Shown here: positions 60,201-64,000 of the stretch, piece by piece | How positions within the stretch are numbered: the stretch's first letter is position 1 | Layout: the number at the start of each line of letters is the position of its first letter | Assembly (NCBI GenBank): GCA_949358305.1 | Contig: OX442321.1 | Coordinates: forward strand, 496,001 to 560,000 | DNA: 64,000 bases | Origin: Strigamia acuminata | Taxonomy: Eukaryota > Arthropoda > Chilopoda > Geophilomorpha > Linotaeniidae | Direction: 5' to 3' | Notes under the pieces: generated by a model | Told to the model about the DNA's origin: nothing | What the model saw: the letters and a program-made list of their open reading frames with translations, nothing else | The model's database searches: none | Program-made: the position numbers and the translations under genes

Positions 60201-61984
60201 CAACGAGAAGCGACATAGCAATATAAGGGCAAATAGCGATGCGACGAGGACGCAAATGGAGAAGGGGGTGGCATTGATTCGGCCCACGAGGGGCGTAAAG
60301 GATCGAAAAACGAGCCACGAGGATAAAACGAGCGATGAGACAGAGCGCAGACGACGAAGAAATCGAGGTAAAGACAAGACGAATCGAATTGGGCGTACGA
60401 AACTCAAATCAAGTGATCGGATAAGGAAATGGAGGTTCAAAGACGACGCAATATCGGGAGCAAAGGACAAAGCGTCGGCGAGGACGCCGACATGTAGTCG
60501 GATGACCGAGTGTAGAGTTTTTCGGGTTCGAGACAGAGGACGAGCGACAATACGTCACTAGGGGGCGCGTGAACGTAACGCGCGGATTGAAATACGTCCG
60601 ATAGACGATTGTTGCGGTCAGCCAATGAGAGCTGACCATTGTCATATTTAAACAGGGTTGATTGTTTAATAAAGGCACTTTGAATTTAACAAGCTAGTGT
60701 GTGCGTCGCGGACCAGCGGGTCCGCCATTTTGTTTATTTGGAGTCAGCTTTAATAAGTTTACAAATGAATTGTCCAAAATGTTTTTATTATCATTTACAC
60801 TAGGTTACGTCACGTTCCGTACCCCGCTCCAATCGCCGGGTTTATTTGTTTGGTTTATCATTGTATTGAATGAGACCAAAAAAACCACCTCACATGCTCA
60901 CAATACAACACTTTACCTACATAATAAAGTCGGGATGAGGTGCCTAAGGTTAGGTTAGGTTAATGTGAGGAAACTAGCGCCATCTCTTGATGGGAATTTA
61001 CAGCAAGATACATTCAAAAACCTTCCTTCACATCACACAGATACATCTCTTATCTTCCTTCTCTTATCACAAACCAATACTAACAGCAAACACAACAACA
61101 ACAACAACAACAACAAGAAAAGTACAGCTACTTATACTCGAGTTGCACTCAAAAAGGCACCTCACAATGTGTACTCCCATTGGTCGAGCCAGTTTACTGG
61201 TGTAGTGATCCGGAAAAGTAGACCCAAACACCAAAATTGCATTACAATGTACAGACATTGTAATCGATTGCCGAGGCAACTGCCTAAAATTCAAACTTCC
61301 AGACGATGTAAGCAATAAACACAACAAACATGAGTTTGACATTTTTTAATGTGTAAAACTTCATTTTAATGATGGAAATAAGATATTTTATTAAATAAAA
61401 TCAAAATAACATTAACTAAACTAGCAGAGATCTGCATTGGCATAAAATCCTTACCCGTTACCCGTCCGTTACCCGTCTCCAAAAAAAATTCTCTACCCTA
61501 CCCTACCTGTACTCGTTCCTGAATTCGATCACGTGTGCTAGAGATGTGCATTGGCGTAAAAACCGTACCCGTACCTGTACGGGTATGGTTACGGGTACGG
61601 GTACGTGTACCCTAGGACGATTACCTACTTGTACCCAATGCAGATCTCTGTAAACTAGTCATAACAATCACAACAATAAATAAAAATAAAAACTACTTCT
61701 CCTAGTAGTAGTATACAGTTTGGAGTTAGTAGTAAACTGGCTCAACCAATGGGAGTACACATCGTGAGGTGGCTTTTTGATTGCAACTCGAGTATACTCA
61801 TTGCTCCGTTCCACAACAATGGCTGCTGTTGTAGGGCCGGCTCAAGGTAGGATTTATGTATCCAAGAGGCGACCCTGCTGCTGTGCCGCTGTGTTTTGCA
61901 ATTGTTTCTGTCCGGAATTGTCCTATTTTAACTGTATTATATAACTTGTAATTTGCAGAATCACATCTATCCGGAAACAAACAG

Positions 61985-62015
<31 letters not shown>

Positions 62016-64000
62016 GCCGTATACGCGAAAAAAGTGTTTTCCCACCTGCGCAACTGCCACGCGGAACAAAACCGACTCATCCAGTGTCTCCCGGGTGACG
62101 AAGACGAACTTTTCCCGATAGAGGACTATTATTCGCCCGTTTTCATCCAAGATGTGAAAAACCAACAGGTTGAGCTAAGTGACATTATAAAAGACGAGAG
62201 AAAAATACATATAGCGGGAGATGCCGGCAGCGGCAAAAGCACACTCATCAAGAAGATGTGCTACGATTGGGGGATGAACGTCAACAGTTATTTGAAAGAG
62301 TTTCGATTGGTTTTCAATATTCCTTTGCGATCTGTGGGCGAGAAAACCATCCAAAAATTCGTCTTCAATTTAATCGAGGTTGACGAGTTTGATGAAAATT
62401 GTGCGCGCAAGTTGTTGAATGAATATGAGGAGGAAACGTTGTTTTTTCTCGACGGCTTGGACGAAATTGCAAATGTCGGGCCAATGTTGGCCGCCATCTT
62501 TCAAAGCTATCCGGACGCGACGTTCGTGATCACCTCGAGATTTGCGTGGGATCAGAAAATCCTTTTAAAGCAGAAATTCAAAAGGTGCCTTAGATTGGAC
62601 GGTTTCACGGACGAAGGTGTTGAAATATTCCGGGGGAAATATTTTCGAAACATCCCCAACTCGAGATTGTACGTGGAAAAATTGATCAAATCGGACGACG
62701 CATGCGCGAAAAAATGTATCGAGAATTTCAAATGTCCGTTGTTCTTGCATTTGTTTTGTTATTGTTTTAAATTCTCGCAGCGCAAGGAGCCGCTCAAAGT
62801 CACACAATTGTACGAAGAAATGTTCGATATTTTACGCCAAAAAAGCGAGGAAAGACACCAAGTTTCGATCAGCAAAGATGATTTAAATTCCTCGCTGATA
62901 TCGTTTGGTAAAATCGCTTTAAAAGCACTAAAGGATTCCATTTTGTTGGACCAGGACGATGTGGTCGATCAGCTGGTTATTAAATTGGGTTTTTTACGCG
63001 AAGACTCCATTTTGAATTCTAACAACCGAATCGAAAAGAAATTCCAACCGATTCATCAAACATTTTTGGAGTTTTTGGCCGCTTTTTACATGAAACATCT
63101 TTTGTTGACAAATTTATCCGAATTTGAAGAAATAATCGCATCTTTGCCCGAAAGACTGATCAACTCCAAAAGATCGGCAACCGGAAGTGGAATTTCTCTT
63201 TTTATCATATTTTTATGCGGGTTGCTGGGTGAAAACGCGTATTTATTTTTCCGAGTGATGGATTCGAAAATGTGCGGTCGTTTTAAGAGCATGGAAAAGT
63301 TTTCGTTGCTCGTGTGGCACGCCGGCGATGGCGAGCTATCGAAGAATATCGAGTACCTCAGTCAGTCGCAGCGATTGCAGCACACTTGTCTGTACGATTT
63401 TTTTAAGAAATCGTACGACAACTTTTCAAATATCACTTGGAATATTATTTCCAATTCCTTGAAGCATCCGGAATGTCGTTTAAATAAATTACACTTAGAC
63501 GAGGGCAGTTTGAATAAATTTGAGAAATTTGCTAAGTTAGTCGTGAAAACGTTATCGGAGAACAAATCGATAACCGAATTGGAGTTGATAAAAGACGGGC
63601 GAGGATCGTTCGCCAAAGACGTTTACGAGGGCGTTCTTTCGCGAAGTTTCGGGTATTTTATAGAAATTGTTAATTCGATGCCTTTGCTCACTACAATCAG
63701 CGTCAATCAGGATATATTTATTGATAAAATATCCGTTCACGATGAATTTTTCGCTAAGTTTATGGCGGCCATTAAAAAACATCGATTGGTGAAATTATCG
63801 ATATCGACTACTCCAGTCCTATCGGACGTGTGCGATAGTTTTATCGATGGTAATAATGCGAACGTGAGCAATACTAACGCCTCTCTGCCGAGTAAAAAGG
63901 ATCGCAAGAAAATTCGGCCGACGTTGACCGATGAACATTTTAAGTTATTTGTGCAAAATTGTCATTTAGGGTTAGACGAATTGCATTTATCGCGTTTGCG
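57213..64000 (+). CDS. NLR-type NACHT protein with LRR-like C-part, 3' partial
   Basis: Exons 57213-57231, 57291-57358 and 61959-64000 join in frame (phases 1 and 0). The frame is open to the window end, giving at least 709 residues. Residues ~8-35 hold a motif NQIHVGDVTNHIY that resembles RHIM-type amyloid motifs. A run of nine Gln follows, coded by pure CAG (61989-62015). The NACHT ATPase has Walker A GDAGSGKST, Walker B LFFLDGLDEI and a TSRF sensor. The NLR winged-helix motif IHQTFLEFLAAFYM comes next. After it come repeats such as KSITELEL and LDELHLSRL, which look like leucine-rich repeats. Such proteins sense microbial or danger signals in the cytosol and oligomerise through NACHT. No CARD, PYD or Death domain is present before the NACHT. 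The 4.6-kb intron 2 is packed with mobile elements. Confidence 0.9.
58103..58248. mobile_element. CACTA-like MITE
   Basis: The ends CACTAGCTGCATTCAAAAA and TTTTTGAATGCAGCTAGTG are perfect inverted repeats. The CACTA start suggests the EnSpm/CACTA group, but no clear 2-3 bp duplication is seen. A truncated relative lies at 18088-18192. Confidence 0.85.
58301..58483. mobile_element. Pogo/Tigger-like MITE, uninterrupted copy
   Basis: It runs from CAGTCGAAACTCTTTATAAC to TTATAAAGAGTTTTGACTG with TA on both sides. It is clearly homologous to 23120-23570 but lacks the nested element, so it serves as an empty-site control. Confidence 0.9.
58611..58863 (+). repeat. 5' LTR of the gag-only element
   Basis: It has TG...CA ends, a TATTTAAA box followed within about 30 bp by AATAAA, and a CpG-rich first half. 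The interior then starts TCAGAAGTGGGAT, presumably the primer-binding site; the tRNA is not identified. Confidence 0.93.
59062..60561 (+). CDS. Gag-like protein with SAP-like helix pair, 499 aa
   Basis: This is the only frame of the element. Residues 5-21 (AVFEKILRGESPTSNEW) and ~92-108 (AFLEKIQHGEYPTVKEW) are two copies of one module. Residues ~112-150 (LKLKIRDIKPLLQARNIVPA onward) resemble a SAP DNA-binding helix pair. Residues ~155-250 are degenerate Glu/Asp/Thr repeats of the ETDRNEE type. The last third is charged and basic. I see no CCHC zinc knuckle and no clear capsid signature, so 'gag-like' rests on position. The last 17 codons lie inside the 3' LTR, so the coding end is tied to LTR sequence. 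The antisense 250-codon frame across the acidic repeats is a shadow. Confidence 0.8.
   Translation: MAGAKAVFEKILRGESPTSNEWTEILHQSMQKGTKEEEIVRPTANDVFSADQTTQMILKMMKTIKNEPKEVKNALKLPRVKKITNEKRTASEAFLEKIQHGEYPTVKEWNDDELKLKIRDIKPLLQARNIVPARTKTGMMSQLEVALRKETGNYDEEDDENDVEETIRKEDEIGTDRNEDSIEADQNKAAVEASQEEIATETGQNEDTIESIRDEEETVQSEDAIETDRNEETTETERNEESGAKLDDDGEGIKNESCDDFGEKSEESRDASSNEFDTSPDDARSEELDAQPVEFDGNNALDGLLPGREARYATFEGGGDRRDFRAEEDKTKAEPVRTNSNAEADEIGAYLSGVDEIETGLEIAKAGTDARSDGDDSGRDNEKRHSNIRANSDATRTQMEKGVALIRPTRGVKDRKTSHEDKTSDETERRRRRNRGKDKTNRIGRTKLKSSDRIRKWRFKDDAISGAKDKASARTPTCSRMTECRVFRVRDRGRATIRH
60511..60763 (+). repeat. 3' LTR of the gag-only element
   Basis: Same length as the 5' LTR and identical base for base as far as I can compare by eye. 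The gag-like frame ends at its base 51. Confidence 0.93.
61133..61796. mobile_element. Fold-back element with 66-bp inverted arms
   Basis: Arms 61133-61198 and 61731-61796 are near-perfect inverted copies, from TATACTCGAGTTGCA at the outer end to AGTTTACT at the inner end, with about five differences. The centre holds a hAT MITE. The unit ends about 160 bp before NLR exon 3, so the transcript could form a long hairpin. Confidence 0.85.
61425..61650. mobile_element. hAT MITE with perfect 8-bp duplication, nested in the fold-back element
   Basis: The ends CAGAGATCTGCATTGG and CCAATGCAGATCTCTG are perfect inverted repeats, flanked by TAAACTAG on both sides (61417-61424 and 61651-61658). An internal second left terminus (TAGAGATGTGCATTGG, ~61541) suggests one copy inserted in, or fused to, another. 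The interior repeats TACCCGTA-type words. Confidence 0.93.
61989..62015 (+). repeat. (CAG)9 coding microsatellite
   Basis: Nine uninterrupted CAG codons in NLR exon 3 code for nine Gln between the N-terminal motif and the NACHT domain. Pure repeats like this usually vary in length between individuals. Confidence 0.95.

Larger units (their letters stand above)
58611..60763 (+). mobile_element. Young gag-only (non-autonomous) LTR retrotransposon
   Basis: Two 253-bp LTRs (58611-58863 and 60511-60763) start TGTAGAGTTT and end AAGTTTACA. They appear identical by eye. A 4-bp duplication AATG flanks the element (58607-58610 and 60764-60767). The 1.65-kb interior carries one ORF (59062-60561) and no protease, RT or integrase. 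It must depend on an autonomous partner for copying. No polypurine tract is seen directly before the 3' LTR (the bases are GATGACCGAG), which is odd. The strand is that of the host NLR gene. Confidence 0.93.
57359..61958 (+). other. Intron 2 of the NLR gene
   Basis: It contains a 38-bp palindrome (57533-57571, arms AAATGACAATTTCA), a CACTA-like MITE, a pogo-like MITE, a gag-only LTR element and a fold-back element with a nested hAT MITE. A GGTTAGGTTAGGTTA run lies near 60948. No further exon of the NLR was found. Confidence 0.75.

Noticed and set aside
59718-60470. 250-residue antisense open frame
   Set aside because: It mirrors the acidic GA-rich repeats of the gag-like ORF. The antisense protein is Ser/Leu/Arg low-complexity, and the sense frame fits the element.
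60945-60962. GGTTAGGTTAGGTTA run, similar to the arthropod telomere repeat TTAGG
   Set aside because: Only two to three units in an intron full of repeats. Too short to call an interstitial telomere or to support the species placement.
1-64000. CRISPR arrays, tRNA and rRNA genes, bacterial operon features
   Set aside because: The window is animal nuclear DNA. No spaced identical repeats, tRNA A/B-box cloverleaf or rRNA motif was found on reading, although a covariance search was not possible.

Overview
The window is animal nuclear DNA: intron-split genes with GT-AG boundaries, AT-rich poorly coding spacers, many short DNA-transposon derivatives and two LTR retrotransposons. The gene set points to an ecdysozoan, most likely a non-insect arthropod. 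The NF-kB gene has a Relish-like DNA-binding loop with Ser in place of the usual Cys, followed by ankyrin repeats and a Death domain. The collagen resembles the arthropod transmembrane collagen family. This placement is inference; no species can be named from the sequence.

Layout. 1-8919: 3' part of a Ty3/gypsy-type LTR retrotransposon (end of protease, RT, RNase H, integrase), then a large unrecognised third ORF in the env position, a polypurine tract and a 972-bp 3' LTR. 8920-19836: AT-rich DNA with one possible collagen exon, minisatellites and one CpG-rich island. 19837-33512 (+): 32 collagen exons, all internal ones in phase 0, with MITEs in the introns. 33513-38900: 3' flank, minisatellites and MITEs. 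39306-40113 (+): REDD1/DDIT4-like mTORC1 regulator. 41105-45970 (-): complete 21-exon Relish/NF-kB gene, convergent with REDD1, with two strong kB sites upstream. 47460-47739 (-): small unrecognised gene. 51069-55016 (+): FAM13-type RhoGAP gene, 16 exons, one GC-AG intron. 55642-56797 (-): TXNDC15-like thioredoxin membrane protein. 57213-64000 (+): NLR-type NACHT gene that runs off the window. Its 4.6-kb second intron carries a CACTA-like MITE, a pogo-like MITE, a gag-only LTR element with apparently identical LTRs, and a fold-back element containing a hAT MITE.

How the genes relate. Relish and the NACHT gene are both innate-immunity genes and lie about 11 kb apart (start codon to start codon). 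The NACHT gene is head-to-head with TXNDC15 across about 415 bp. The most interesting points are: an arthropod-like NLR whose only N-terminal module is a RHIM-like motif; an in-frame splice possibility joining a small upstream exon to the retrotransposon's third ORF; a series of DSG phosphodegron-like motifs on consecutive mini-exons of Relish; and a young gag-only retroelement in the NLR intron.
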